Numbered from the stretch's first letter, positions 52,628 through 63,441 are shown. The stretch is DNA of 64,000 nt from Planctomycetaceae bacterium (GCA_020638995.1 JACKHM010000004.1:744001-808000); one strand, 5' to 3'. Notes: generated by a model not told the origin, from the sequence alone. Made by a program: numbers and translations.

Positions 52628-54547
52628 ATGATTCAACAGGCACCTGGAGCGGGCGATTACGAATCGGCCAAAGACACTGAAGAGGAAGACCGTTATCTCC
52701 CGGCACGAATGATCAATGAAGTTGTTTACTGTCCGCGACTGTTCTACTTGATGCATGTCGAAGGTCAGTTCGAGCATAACGCCGAGACGACCGATGGCGA
52801 GGGCGTACATCGGCGAGTCGACGCTCGAACGGATACGCTCGCGGCACCTCGAGTGACGGACCGAGCAGATACTGACTCGGATGAGGCACAACAGCAATTG
52901 TTGTTCGACGGCATGACCGAAGAGGTTGAATCAAGGTCAGAACGGGAGTCGCCGGAGGCACCCGAGCGTGCCGCTGCTGGATCGTCCAGCAGCGATGAAC
53001 TGCCGGAGACCGAACCCGAGGTGACGATTCACGCTCGCAGCGTGACACTGGCCAGCGATACTTTGGGAGTGATCGCCAAATTGGATTTGATCGAAGCCAA
53101 GGGAGAGCAAGCGACTCCGGTCGACTACAAGCGTGGCCGGCCTCGTCGCGCCGCGGATGGAACGTTGGAAGCTTGGCACCCGGAACGTGTGCAGTTGTGC
53201 CTGCAAGCGATTGTCTTACGTGAGAACGGATTCAAGTGTGGCGAGGGAGTGCTCTACTTCAACTTGACGCGCCAACGTGTCACCGTCGCCATTGACGACG
53301 AGCTGATCGAGCGAACTCGCAAGGCAGTTGCTTTGGCTCGCAAGCTCTCGGATGCCGCGAGTGCTCCGGCACCGTTGGTCAACAGTCCCAAGTGTCCGAA
53401 GTGTTCACTGGTCGCTATCTGCTTGCCCGACGAGACGAATCGCTGCCGAGCCCGCGACGGCCAGGGACCGGAAGTGACTCAAATCCGGCTGCCGACGACA
53501 CCTCGCGACGATCTGCGACCGCTGTACCTAAACACGCAAGGGCTGACAGTTGGTCGAAAGTCGGAGCTGCTGCAAGTGAAAGAGCAAGGCAAGGTCGTTC
53601 AGGAGATTCGCTTACGGGAGATCAACCAAGTGAATCTGTTTGGCAACATCCAGCTTTCGACTCAAGCCATGCAGGCACTCTTGGAATTGCAGATCCCGTT
53701 GGTCTTGCATTCGCATCACGGATACTTCTACGGCATGTTGCAAGGTACCGGACTGAAGAACATCTTGCTGCGGCGCGAACAGTTCCGTTTGGCCGACGAT
53801 CCCGTCCGCAGTCTCCAGATTGCCAAGGCTTTGGTCATCGGGAAGATTCGCAATCAACGAGTAATGCTGATGCGGAACCATGTCTCGCCGCCGCGCGAAG
53901 TACTCATCGAGTTAAAGCGACTCGCTCACAAAGCCGATCGCGTGGAGAGGGCGGAGTCGTTGTTGGGCATCGAAGGCACCGCAGCGCGGATTTACTTCCA
54001 ACATTTTGCCGGGATGCTCAAACCAGGCAGCGAGCCGCTCGATCCGGGAGCCGCGTTGGGCAAGCCGCCCCGCTTTGATTTCAACTTTCGGCAGCGGAAT
54101 CGTCGTCCGCCACGCGATCCCGTCAATGCATTACTGTCCCTCGCCTATGCGTTGCTTGCAAAAGATTTGACTGTAACGGCGGCGGTCGTGGGCTTCGATC
54201 CGTATCTGGGATTTTACCATCTGCCACGACCGGGACGACCGGCCTTAGCACTCGACTTGATGGAGCCATTTCGTCCGCTGCTCGCCGATTCTGCAGTGAT
54301 CACCGCGATCAACAATCGGATGGTCTATCCGGAACATTTTGTCGAGGCTGGAAATGGCGTTGCCTTGACAACTTCAGGCCGTAAAGCCTTCTTTCGAGCC
54401 TATGAGCAGCGGATGGATCAACTGGTAACGCATCCGCTGTTCGATTATCGAGTTAGCTATCGGCGATTGCTGGAGATTCAGACGCGTCTGCTGGCTCGGG
54501 TAGTCAGTAGTGAATTGACCAAATATCCTGCATTTGTGACACGCTGA
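52628..54547 (+). CDS. cas4-cas1: Cas4-Cas1 fusion (type I-G adaptation enzyme)
   Basis: 639 residues from the ATG at 52628. The Cas4 part (about 1-265) has INEVVYCPRLFYLMHVEG, the nuclease core ATPVDYKRG and the iron-sulfur CPKCSLVAIC. An acidic linker of about 60 residues splits its first third. The Cas1 part (about 300-639) has LYLNTQGLTVGRKSELLQV, ESLLGIEGTAARIYFQHF (metal Glu) and FDPYLGFYHLPRPGRPALALDLMEPFRPLLAD (metal His and Asp). Cas4 trims prespacers to the right length and PAM side; Cas1 with Cas2 integrates them. Fusion is the mark of I-G. It ends 250 bases before the array. Confidence 0.95.
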   Translation: MIQQAPGAGDYESAKDTEEEDRYLPARMINEVVYCPRLFYLMHVEGQFEHNAETTDGEGVHRRVDARTDTLAAPRVTDRADTDSDEAQQQLLFDGMTEEVESRSERESPEAPERAAAGSSSSDELPETEPEVTIHARSVTLASDTLGVIAKLDLIEAKGEQATPVDYKRGRPRRAADGTLEAWHPERVQLCLQAIVLRENGFKCGEGVLYFNLTRQRVTVAIDDELIERTRKAVALARKLSDAASAPAPLVNSPKCPKCSLVAICLPDETNRCRARDGQGPEVTQIRLPTTPRDDLRPLYLNTQGLTVGRKSELLQVKEQGKVVQEIRLREINQVNLFGNIQLSTQAMQALLELQIPLVLHSHHGYFYGMLQGTGLKNILLRREQFRLADDPVRSLQIAKALVIGKIRNQRVMLMRNHVSPPREVLIELKRLAHKADRVERAESLLGIEGTAARIYFQHFAGMLKPGSEPLDPGAALGKPPRFDFNFRQRNRRPPRDPVNALLSLAYALLAKDLTVTAAVVGFDPYLGFYHLPRPGRPALALDLMEPFRPLLADSAVITAINNRMVYPEHFVEAGNGVALTTSGRKAFFRAYEQRMDQLVTHPLFDYRVSYRRLLEIQTRLLARVVSSELTKYPAFVTR

Positions 54548-54797
54548 CCAATGAATCATCATTGGCGTGGTGATCAGACCGAAGAGCCGGAGAGTAGGTC
54601 GCAAGCTGTTAAATGGACACGCGAGCGGTGACGCGCTTCAAAAAAACCCGTCACCACTCGCAGACACTTAACCACTCTGGAGTAAAAGAGTTAACGTCCG
54701 ATGCCGATTGGAGTAACTGTCGATGGCACCCAATTTTCCCCAACCGCTCGCAACTCTCGCACAAGAGCCTGTAGAATTGAGGCTGATCACTTGGGCT
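54548..54797 (+). promoter_or_regulatory. Presumed CRISPR leader
   Basis: The 250 bases between cas1 and the first repeat. The repeats end in ATTGAAGC on the plus strand, so transcription should start here. A hairpin GAG-C-GGTGACG ... CGTCACC-A-CTC lies at 54623-54659, with a run of seven As in its loop. Leader assignment is by position. Confidence 0.6.
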
Positions 54798-57700
54798 GTT
54801 TCCGCGTTCGATCGAACGCGGCCTCATTGAAGCGAGGGTATTCTCGTGTTGTTTCCAGAGTCCGGGCCGCGTTCGATCGAACTTTGTTTCCGCGTTCGAT
54901 CGAACGCGGCCTCGATTGAAAGATGTTTTCGCGCCGCGCGTTCGATTGTTGCGTTTCCGCGTTCGCCGCGGGTTCGATCGTTGAGGACGACCGAGTGCGT
55001 CCGCGTTTCCGCGTTCGATCGAACGCGGCCTCATTGAAGCAACACAAAACTGAACAACGCCGCCGAGAATCTGGTCGTTTCCGCGTTCGATCGAACGCGG
55101 CCTCATTGAAGCCGATACCCTCGCATCGCGCTTAGCGTCTTTACCTTTGTTTCCGCGTTCGATCGAACGCGGCCTCATTGAAGCAACTACGTCAAGACGG
55201 CCATTACGTGGTACACCATGTTTCCGCGTTCGATCGAACGCGGCCTCATTGAAGCTTATGCGTCAATCCGTCTGGTCCAAGCCGTCGTTCAGTTTCCGCG
55301 TTCGATCGAACGCGGCCTCATTGAAGTTGCGAATCGCGACGGCCCGCTTTTAGCCAGTGCCGTGTTTCCGCGTTCGATCGAACGCGGCCTCATTGAAGCC
55401 ATTTCGGCAGCCAGGATGCCGATGCCCGCTCCGGCCGTTTCCGCGTTCGATCGAACGCGGCCTCATTGAAGCTAGTTATTGACCGAACCAATCAGCGTCT
55501 TGAACCCGGTTTCCGCGTTCGATCGAACGCGGCCTCATTGAAGCTGTGCTCGCGACAGCATGTCGGCGAACAATACGCGTTGTTTCCGCGTTCGATCGAA
55601 CGCGGCCTCATTGAAGCGATCGCCTCGGACGCATGTCGCTTAGAGAGTGCGAGTTTCCGCGTTCGATCGAACGCGGCCTCATTGAAGCCAAGATGACGCT
55701 GACGCGTCTCCCTCTCTGACGGCGTCGTTTCCGCGTTCGATCGAACGCGGCCTCATTGAAGCCCTGGGGTGCAGACGGCTCGGCATTACAAGTTTATGTT
55801 TCCGCGTTCGATCGAACGCGGCCTCATTGAAGCGTTTGTGGCTCACCACCAAAGGCGAGGCGAACCAATGTTTCCGCGTTCGATCGAACGCGGCCTCATT
55901 GAAGCTGCTGCATCGCCAGTGATCGTCATTCCCAGTGCTTTGGGTTTCCGCGTTCGATCGAACGCGGCCTCATTGAAGCGGTTTTGCAATGCACGTATCA
56001 CAATCCGTCACTGTCGTTTCCGCGTTCGATCGAACGCGGCCTCATTGAAGCATCGACATCGCTGTCTCCTTTGCCGTTAGTATTGAGTTTCCGCGTTCGA
56101 TCGAACGCGGCCTCATTGAAGCCTGAACGAGCCTGCCTGGAGAAGCAGCAAGCATTCGCGTTTCCGCGTTCGATCGAACGCGGCATTGAAGCGGTTAGTC
56201 ATCTTCGAGAACTGTTTTTGAGAGACGTTTCCGCGTTCGATCGAACGCGGCCTCTCGTATTGATCCTCGAAGAGTCAGAGGATCGTAGTTTCCGCGTTCG
56301 ATCGAACGCGGCCTCATTGAAGCGTACTCCGGAAGCTCTCCCTTGATCTCATCAGCATCGTTTCCGCGTTCGATCGAACGCGGCCTCATTGAAGCTAGAT
56401 TGTGGGGAGCTTTCATGCACATACAAGGTTAGTTTCCGCGTTCGATCGAACGCGGCCTCATTGAAGCAGTCCACGGAACGGGTTTTTGATCATACCCGAT
56501 ATGTTTCCGCGTTCGATCGAACGCGGCCTCATTGAAGCCGCCGCCGCCGATGCGATCTGTTCGGATTGCGAAGAGTTTCCGCGTTCGATCGAACGCGGCC
56601 TCATTGAAGCCCGGCATGGATCGCAAGCGGTCCTCTGTACGACGTAGTTTCCGCGTTCGATCGAACGCGGCCTCATTGAAGCTAAGGGTCGCAGCGATAT
56701 TGTTCGCAAACTGGTGACAGTTTCCGCGTTCGATCGAACGCGGCCTCATTGAAGCGGTTTGATTTCGAGTTGATGGCGATCGAGGAACTTTGGTTTCCGC
56801 GTTCGATCGAACGCGGCCTCATTGAAGCACGCACGAAATGTGAAGGCACAGCAGGGTATTTACGTTTCCGCGTTCGATCGAACGCGGCCTCATTGAAGCT
56901 ACCTGACGTGCATTCATTTCCATCCGCACTTCGTCGTTTCCGCGTTCGATCGAACGCGGCCTCATTGAAGCTGGTCATGCACTGTTAATCCATCAAGCCC
57001 GTCAACGTTTCCGCGTTCGATCGAACGCGGCCTCATTGAAGCTGTCTGGGAGAAGCCAGACCGAGTCGCCGTCGTCGGGTTTCCGCGTTCGATCGAACGC
57101 GGCCTCATTGAAGCTGAAGACTGGTATCGTTGGATATAGCCGCAAGCGAAGTTTCCGCGTTCGATCGAACGCGGCCTCATTGAAGCTCATTGATCGACGG
57201 TGGGGCGAACTTCCTGAATGTGTTTCCGCGTTCGATCGAACGCGGCCTCATTGAAGCGACTGTGGAGGGATTGCTCACAGCGATGAACCATTCGTTTCCG
57301 CGTTCGATCGAACGCGGCCTCATTGAAGCAGGGGTTCCTCAGTGGTTCAACTGAGGACCAGGACGTTTCCGCGTTCGATCGAACGCGGCCTCATTGAAGC
57401 CATCCATGCGGCCGGCGATGACGGCAGGAGAAACCAGTTTCCGCGTTCGATCGAACGCGGCCTCATTGAAGCCGGGCCGTTTTTGTTGCACGAGCCCCCA
57501 GCATAGCGTTTCCGCGTTCGATCGAACGCGGCCTCATTGAAGCAATGATCAATCGTCGGCTGTTTCCGGCGACAATTTCGTTTCCGCGTTCGATCGAACG
57601 CGGCCTCATTGAAGCCTGGTGGTCTGAACGATTTCAAGCCGGGGTTGATGGTTTCCGCGTTCGATCGAACGCGGCCTCATTGAAGCACTCTCAAATAATT

Positions 57701-58888
57701 GGAGAACTACCATGAACGCAAAGGTTTCCGCGTTCGATCGAACGCGGCCTCATTGAAGCCTGTGTGTCTTCCTCGCCCGCAATCCCGAGCGTCGCGGTTT
57801 CCGCGTTCGATCGAACGCGGCCTCATTGAAGCCGGTCGACACCGACGACACGTTGCAGCGAATCAACAGTTTCCGCGTTCGATCGAACGCGGCCTCATTG
57901 AAGCCAAATCCTCGACTTCGCGGTAATGCTGTCGGTATTCGGGTTTCCGCGTTCGATCGAACGCGGCCTCATTGAAGCTCGAGCTCGCCGATTTTGCGGG
58001 GTTATCCCGCGGTAGTTTCCGCGTTCGATCGAACGCGGCCTCATTGAAGCACCGCCCTGCGTGCCTTGTCGAGAGTTGCCGGTTGTTTCCGCGTTCGATC
58101 GAACGCGGCCTCATTGAAGCTAGTCTTCCAAAGTGATTCAGCACTTCGACTGTCCGCGTTTCCGCGTTCGATCGAACGCGGCCTCATTGAATCTATGACG
58201 GGCCACGCCGCCTCTTCCGCTTGACGGCGTTTCCGCGTTCGATCGAACGCGGCCTCATTGAAGCCAACAGCGATCTTTGCGGTCTTGTTTTCGTTGGAGT
58301 GTTTCCGCGTTCGATCGAACGCGGCCTCATTGAAGCAGTTAGTGGGTTGCTGGAGGGTGAGATCACACTCGGGTTTCCGCGTTCGATCGAACGCGGCCTC
58401 ATTGAAGCACTCCCTGCAAAGACTTGACCGCCACCTCAGTCATTGTTTCCGCGTTCGATCGAACGCGGCCTCATTGAAGCAATCACCGACACAAATGCTT
58501 TGCGACCGTCACGCGGTTTCCGCGTTCGATCGAACGCGGCCTCATTGAAGCTGATGCCGCGGCACTGTCGGCAGCACATACTGCGGGTTTCCGCGTTCGA
58601 TCGAACGCGGCCTCATTGTAGCCAAGAGAAGCAGGGCAAGCTACCGTGGTCCGATAATAGTTTCCGCGTTCGATCGAACGCGGCCTCATTGAAGCTGGCA
58701 CGGGGCCCACCCTATGCTTCCAAGGGGAGCTATGTTTCCGCTTTCGATCGAACGCGGCCTCATTGAAGCGCGCCTATCGATGGCGGACTTGCCCACGCAT
58801 TGCCAGGTTTCCGCGTTCGATCGAACGCGGCCTCATTGAAGCATCTGCATGCGATGCGTCCCGCCCACGAACGCGGCCTCATTGAAGC
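54798..58888 (+). CRISPR. Type I-G CRISPR array, 54 regular repeats plus degenerate ends
   Basis: The 36-nt repeat begins GTTT, contains the perfect 20-nt palindrome CCGCGTTCGATCGAACGCGG and ends CTCATTGAAGC. From 55005 to 58842 I count 54 copies with 35-37-nt spacers. The first copy at 54798-54833 is perfect, but the next 170 bases hold only broken copies (54867-54882, 54886-54922 with one extra base, 54953-54965). Inner variants: 56160-56192 lacks CTC, 56227-56254 lacks the last eight bases, 58158-58193 ends ATTGAATC, 58587-58622 has ATTGTAGC and 58734-58769 has CTTTCG. A last 3' half-repeat lies at 58868-58888. The palindrome is the expected Csb2 cleavage hairpin. Confidence 0.98.
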
Positions 58889-58947
58889 TAGAACGTCTAT
58901 GGGCGGGTGGGCATCGAGAATGTAAGCCGTTATTAACAAAGTGGTTC

Positions 58948-58972
58948 GGTCTGCCCTCACGCAGGGCAGACC
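58948..58972. terminator. Hairpin after the array
   Basis: GGTCTGCCCT, loop CACGC, AGGGCAGACC: perfect 10-bp stem between the array end and the convergent gene at 58984. Probable stop for both, though no T-run follows. Confidence 0.6.
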
Positions 58973-58983
58973 AGGGCATTCCG

Positions 58984-60207
58984 TCAGGCGGCGGTGTGAT
59001 TCTGCGTTAGTGACTGCAGAGCTGGTAACTTAGAATACGGCGATCCAACGTTCTCAAGTTCCTCTGGGAGTCGGTAGTTTAGCGGTCCGTTCATCTGCTC
59101 CCGTTCGGCAGTGACCAACCCCCGCTGGTGTAGGCGGTCAAAGTGGGTCCGGACCTGCTTGGAGGACCAAGACTTAAGACTGCTCGCGACTTCGCGAGGC
59201 GTTAGATGTCGCCACCCGCGTTCTGCGATCGGATCACCGGTGCAACTCATTCGAAGATAGCGGGCATAACCATCGTCGGCTCGTTGCAGGTATTCGATCA
59301 ATGTCGCCACCATCCGGGAATTGATATTCCCGAGATCGGCGAGTTCTCGTCGTGTGATGGCGTCTCGCTTCAAGGCACTGTTGCTAGACCTCCGATACCC
59401 ATCGTCATCGGGAACACGAAAAGGATTACGGCGATCACTGCCGAGCTTTACGGACAGATAGACATTGGCACGGCTCATCATCTCCGCCGCCAGTGGTTCG
59501 CAAAGTTCTCGGTTCGGTCGAACGACAGGTGAGCAGAGGAGACGCCGGACGAATTCGTAGTCACCCAGCGTAGCCACAAGATCGTTGCGATCCTGGTTGG
59601 CAGCCGAACGCAGGAGGGCCGCACCTTCAATCAGTGCTTCAACGATTCGCTGCTCGCGGAAATCTAACCCGATTCGGTCAAATGACGATGGTTGTAAGAT
59701 CGATTCCAGCCGAGCATCATGCTCGACGCTTGAGGGATACTCGATTTCAACGAAACGATGCTCACCTTGACCTGCCACCCAATTGTGGACAGCGGTCGTC
59801 TCTCGCTCATCATTCGATAACGGCAGAGTGAATCCAGGGTCCAAGTCCGGATCATCGTGCTGGAATCCGCAGAAGACCGGAGGGCGAGGACTCATCGCTC
59901 CAGCCACCGCCAGATGAATCTGCCAGGCAACGTCTTGGTAGAAGCGAGGTGCATACACGAAGACAGCTCTGACGCTCGCGATGCGTTGGGCAAAGTCCTT
60001 GAGATCTCGCTTGGATCGTACATGGATCACATTGCCAGCACCGAGCATTTGCGTATAGTATTTCCAGATCTGGCACAACGTGTTCGCTGCGAAGCCAGAC
60101 GTGATCGTCAGCGACTCGCCAACAACACCGGCGGCGATCGCAAGTTCACCGAGTGCCACGGAAGCCGGACGATTACGAATGCCGGAGGGATCAGGAAGCT
60201 GGGGCAT
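58984..60207 (-). CDS. Unknown protein with C-terminal winged helix, next to the array
   Basis: 407 residues from the ATG at 60205-60207. The N-terminal half looks like a Rossmann-type domain (NTLCQIWKYYTQMLGAGNVIHVRSKRDLKDFA, VRAVFVYAPRFYQDVAWQIHLAVAGA). The C-terminal half carries LTPREVASSLKSWSSKQVRTHFDRLHQRGLVTAEREQMNGPLNYRLP, a clear winged helix. No family named. Convergent with the CRISPR transcript. Could be a defence or conjugation-type protein; no evidence that it is a cas gene. Confidence 0.65.
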   Translation of the reverse strand: MPQLPDPSGIRNRPASVALGELAIAAGVVGESLTITSGFAANTLCQIWKYYTQMLGAGNVIHVRSKRDLKDFAQRIASVRAVFVYAPRFYQDVAWQIHLAVAGAMSPRPPVFCGFQHDDPDLDPGFTLPLSNDERETTAVHNWVAGQGEHRFVEIEYPSSVEHDARLESILQPSSFDRIGLDFREQRIVEALIEGAALLRSAANQDRNDLVATLGDYEFVRRLLCSPVVRPNRELCEPLAAEMMSRANVYLSVKLGSDRRNPFRVPDDDGYRRSSNSALKRDAITRRELADLGNINSRMVATLIEYLQRADDGYARYLRMSCTGDPIAERGWRHLTPREVASSLKSWSSKQVRTHFDRLHQRGLVTAEREQMNGPLNYRLPEELENVGSPYSKLPALQSLTQNHTAA

Positions 60208-60691
60208 GGGGCACCCCCATCTTCGTCACTACTTCGGACGACCAAGCGAACGGTTGCTGGCTCCTTGGTCGAGAGTGAGCCGATTCCAAGGGCACTGAGT
60301 CACAATGGAGCGAATGTCGAGATCTCGGTAAAACCCAGGAGATATAGGCTTTTATCGATTGGAGTGGTTCCGTTTCCTTTGAGTCCGCAAGCGGTAGCAG
60401 TACCTGCCTTGTCGATAAAACGGTACAATGCAGACGCACCGTTCCGCTTCGGAAACCCCGTCGCGACTCGTTTTTCGGGGCTTGTTGTCCTGTGTATCAA
60501 AAGCCGTAGCATTCTTAGTGGATCAAACTTGGGGAGAGGTTCATGTCCCGATTACCCTCGTCGTGAGCTTGGGGCAGATCAGTAGGTGGCAGGGGCGTCT
60601 CCCTGAAACGTGTCGTTGAAAGCGCGGTTGACATGTACGTACCTTGGGTCTGATTCTGCCACGACACGGGTGGCTACAATACCTTCTGATG
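60208..60691. other. Gap with no clear gene
   Basis: 484 bases. Only short frames without features. A 9-bp inverted repeat TTTTATCGA (60350-60358) / TCGATAAAA (60412-60420) flanks 53 bases and might mark a small hairpin RNA or element relic. Confidence 0.3.
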
Positions 60692-61567
60692 CTACTTCAC
60701 GTCTGGCAAGAGAATCTTGCCCACGGGAACCCCTTTTACATCGGTGTAGTCGCCGCGATTATAGTGGGCATCCTCAAGCAACTTACGGTCGGCATTGCTT
60801 TTAACGTCGAGCGTCGCCTTCACTTTGCCGTCATCACTTGCGGAAAGCAGTAGAAACCGGCTCGTCAGCTTCGTGGGATCACCCGGTTTGAGTTGCTTGT
60901 TCTCAATTGTCGAACTGAGGACCAATAATTGATTGAAGGCGGCACTGAGTTGGGGTTCCAGTTCGGTTTCCTTCATGAACTTGTTGAATTTTCTGTCTGT
61001 CGCGAGTCGAGTTGCAAAATTCTCCAGATTGGAATGGCTGAAGTTGACACGAAAGGTGACCGTTCCGTCGCCGTGCAGATTGACGAAAACGAATTCCCCA
61101 GCAGCCACTGGCTCCGGTCGGTAATCGTTTTTACTAAGATGAGCAGTCTGATCAATCACGTTTCCCAGCGCATTATAGTACCGTGTCACATACGTAGGCT
61201 GCCCATACAAAGCCCTCCCGTTACGCCGCTCTGAGTACGCAATTTCGCATGTCAACTTGTAGAGCAGCTTCTCTCCCGCACTGAGTCCCCCGCTCTTTTT
61301 GTCGCGGATAGAATTCAAGAAGGCGGTTTGGGCCAGAGTTAATCCCACGGACACAACCTTGTTTCCATTGCTGTCCGTTGTCGTCTTAAGCGTTGCTGCA
61401 TTAAGTGATCCAGCACCAAACCCCAACCCCTTTTGCAACAGCGATTGGATTTGAAAGATATACTCCCCCTGATTCTCCGAATCCTGGGCTACAGCGGAAC
61501 TATCGAGAATTAAACAGCCTGAAACGACAAGTATCACCCCAAGACTTATTCTCACGGGAACCTCCAA
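60692..61567 (-). CDS. Secreted protein of unknown function
   Basis: 291 residues; a signal peptide covers the first 28 (ISLGVILVVSGCLILDSSAVAQ), possibly a lipobox SGC. The rest is a soluble domain (YIFQIQSLLQKGLGFGAGSLNAATL, LTLAQTAFLNSIRDKKSGGLS, RPEPVAAGEFVFVNLHGDGTVTFRVNF). No family recognised. Monocistronic, minus strand, before the ExbD-like operon. Confidence 0.65.
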   Translation of the reverse strand: MEVPVRISLGVILVVSGCLILDSSAVAQDSENQGEYIFQIQSLLQKGLGFGAGSLNAATLKTTTDSNGNKVVSVGLTLAQTAFLNSIRDKKSGGLSAGEKLLYKLTCEIAYSERRNGRALYGQPTYVTRYYNALGNVIDQTAHLSKNDYRPEPVAAGEFVFVNLHGDGTVTFRVNFSHSNLENFATRLATDRKFNKFMKETELEPQLSAAFNQLLVLSSTIENKQLKPGDPTKLTSRFLLLSASDDGKVKATLDVKSNADRKLLEDAHYNRGDYTDVKGVPVGKILLPDVK

Positions 61568-61705
61568 AACGAGTTCTTAAAAGTGTTTTCCCAGAAAGTA
61601 TCTTTATCGCTTAGAAAAAGATGTACATGGGATCGTGTGGCTCTCGACAATTGTCAGTATCTCTGTAGGGGTGGTTCTTTCCATCATTGCCACCACAATG
61701 GATAA

Positions 61706-62611
61706 TTATTGTACGACGACGGGCTCTTCGTTAGTGCCGAAGTAAATCTTCTGGTCCTCTCTGAAAGGTTCCAAGCGGTACTCGAATTCGTGCGACACCA
61801 TGCGATCCTTGAGGACGGCAAAGTGCTCGAACGAATCGGGCCACACAAAAACTGCCAAGTAGTGTATCGTATAGTCGAACTCACTCAGTCTAGTGTCGAG
61901 ATCCGCGTCGTTTCCCTCCAAACTGATCACGATACCGGTCCCTGGTTTGGGCTCAATGTACGGTCGATTTTGTTCGTCCTGTTTTTCGTCGATCTCGGCC
62001 TGGTTGACGGCTAATCCATTGCCGGTATCTCGAACATACGTGCAAAGTCGTCCCGCCCTAAGAAACATCGGAATCTCGGTTTTCGTCGTCGCACGCCCCT
62101 TGGGCAGTTTGGCCGCCTTCGACCGGGATTCGATCTCCTGTTGGAGTTCGCGTTCGGCTTCCGCGAGGCGTTGCTGGGCGTCCCTTAGCGTCTCCTCATG
62201 GTCCTTAATCTGTTGTGCCGCATCGTTTATCTCCTTTTGGCGTTCAGCAACATCGGTCAACCCCTGCAACTTCCTTCGAGTCTGTTCCGCGTTCTCTTGT
62301 TGCAGTTCTCGAAGCTTTTGGACTTGATCGCGAATCTCGGGGTCGACAATCTGCTGTTCGATTTGCTGCTGGGCCTCAATCGCCGTCAAGAGCTTGTCCA
62401 ACTCGTCATTGGACTGCGCTAGTCGCGTTTCCGCTTCGATCAAATCGGCTTGGTCCGATTCGTTGGGGGGCGTTGAAGCCGCTTCGTTGCTGGACAAATT
62501 CAGCAACAACACAACGAGGATCGAGATAAACAACACACCACCAAACGTGTTGCAGATCGTATCGAGCAGCAATTCCAAACTGCCATCGTCGTCATTGGGT
62601 TTGCGACTCAT
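61706..62611 (-). CDS. ExbD/MotB-like single-pass coiled-coil membrane protein
   Basis: 301 residues from the ATG at 62609-62611, which overlaps the preceding stop (ATGA). SLELLLDTICNTFGGVLFISILVVLLLNL is one N-terminal helix with an Asp at its cytoplasmic side, as in ExbD/TolR/MotB stators. A long coiled coil (residues 45-165) and a C-terminal alpha/beta domain follow. It is co-transcribed with the next ORF and a VWA protein. Partner channel (MotA/TolQ-like) would lie beyond the window edge. Family call by architecture. Confidence 0.65.
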   Translation of the reverse strand: MSRKPNDDDGSLELLLDTICNTFGGVLFISILVVLLLNLSSNEAASTPPNESDQADLIEAETRLAQSNDELDKLLTAIEAQQQIEQQIVDPEIRDQVQKLRELQQENAEQTRRKLQGLTDVAERQKEINDAAQQIKDHEETLRDAQQRLAEAERELQQEIESRSKAAKLPKGRATTKTEIPMFLRAGRLCTYVRDTGNGLAVNQAEIDEKQDEQNRPYIEPKPGTGIVISLEGNDADLDTRLSEFDYTIHYLAVFVWPDSFEHFAVLKDRMVSHEFEYRLEPFREDQKIYFGTNEEPVVVQ

Positions 62612-63441
62612 TCCGCAGCGGCTCCTTTCTCGGGATCGATCGCGTTTTGGTCGGAGTTCAGCAAATCGAAGCCGACATCGAAACCCATACGTGTTATGCT
62701 CGCTCGCACCAACTCGTAGTTTTCGATGCCATCTGGCTTCACGAGCAGCACGAAGTAATCTCGACTTTTGTCGAGTTGTTGTGCCCAGGCCGCGAACGCA
62801 GCTCCCGTGGCATGAATGGTCGGTGGCGCCGTGACACCGGTTTTCGCCACTGAAATTGATGTGCCCGTAATCTCGACGAGCCACGGCACTTTCGCATCCC
62901 CTTCCGTCGGATTGAAGATAATGCGATTTGAGCTCTTGAGCTTCTCCAGATCTTCCTTCTTCTTCTTTAGGTCATCCAGCTTCTTCTGGACGGCTTCGGG
63001 ATCGACCTTCTGGTCTCGTTCTTCGTTCAGCTTCTTCTGCTGATGAGTTGTCTGCTCGACTTGTGCTGCCAGCTCTTGAAGCTCTTTGGCAAGTCGGTCG
63101 TCCATTTGCTCCATGTCGCTAACATCTTGTTGAACCGCACGTTGGTCGAAGCCCGCGACGTCTCCGATGCGGCTGGCACCCTGAGTAAGTCGATCTTGTA
63201 ATTCTGCGATACGCGCCTGATTCCGCGCGACCGCTGCGTCCAGTTCTGTGACGCTGGTGACCGCCGCGTTGATGTCTTGCACGACTTCCTTGGTGCGCTG
63301 CGAGGGCGAGGACTCCATTTGCTGTACTAACTCTAAGGCCAGAATCAATGTTACCAGAATCATGATTCCCGTAACCGAGGTGATAATGTCCTGAAAGGCA
63401 AACAGGGAAAACGCTACGCCATTTTGTCCACGTCGCGACAT
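62608..63441 (-). CDS. ExbD/MotB-like single-pass coiled-coil membrane protein
   Basis: 277 residues. MSRRGQNGVAFSLFAFQDIITSVTGIMILVTLILALELVQ: a short basic start and one helix with D18 at its entry, the stator-subunit layout. A coiled coil spans about 60-170 (DLKKKKEDLEKLKSS). The C-terminal domain includes FVLLVKPDGIENYELVRASITRMGFDVGFDLL, an ExbD-like fold. Coupled by ATGA to the next gene. Function inferred as a force-transducing or proton-channel partner. Confidence 0.65.
   Translation of the reverse strand: MSRRGQNGVAFSLFAFQDIITSVTGIMILVTLILALELVQQMESSPSQRTKEVVQDINAAVTSVTELDAAVARNQARIAELQDRLTQGASRIGDVAGFDQRAVQQDVSDMEQMDDRLAKELQELAAQVEQTTHQQKKLNEERDQKVDPEAVQKKLDDLKKKKEDLEKLKSSNRIIFNPTEGDAKVPWLVEITGTSISVAKTGVTAPPTIHATGAAFAAWAQQLDKSRDYFVLLVKPDGIENYELVRASITRMGFDVGFDLLNSDQNAIDPEKGAAAE

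Noticed and set aside
54651..58960. Many short open frames with repeated peptides such as FRVRSNAASLK and RPRSIERGN
   Set aside because: They are translations of the CRISPR repeat on both strands, not proteins.
59857..60585. 242-codon plus-strand frame
   Set aside because: Antisense to the 58984-60207 gene and then into a gap; Arg/Ser-rich composition, no domain, no ribosome site.
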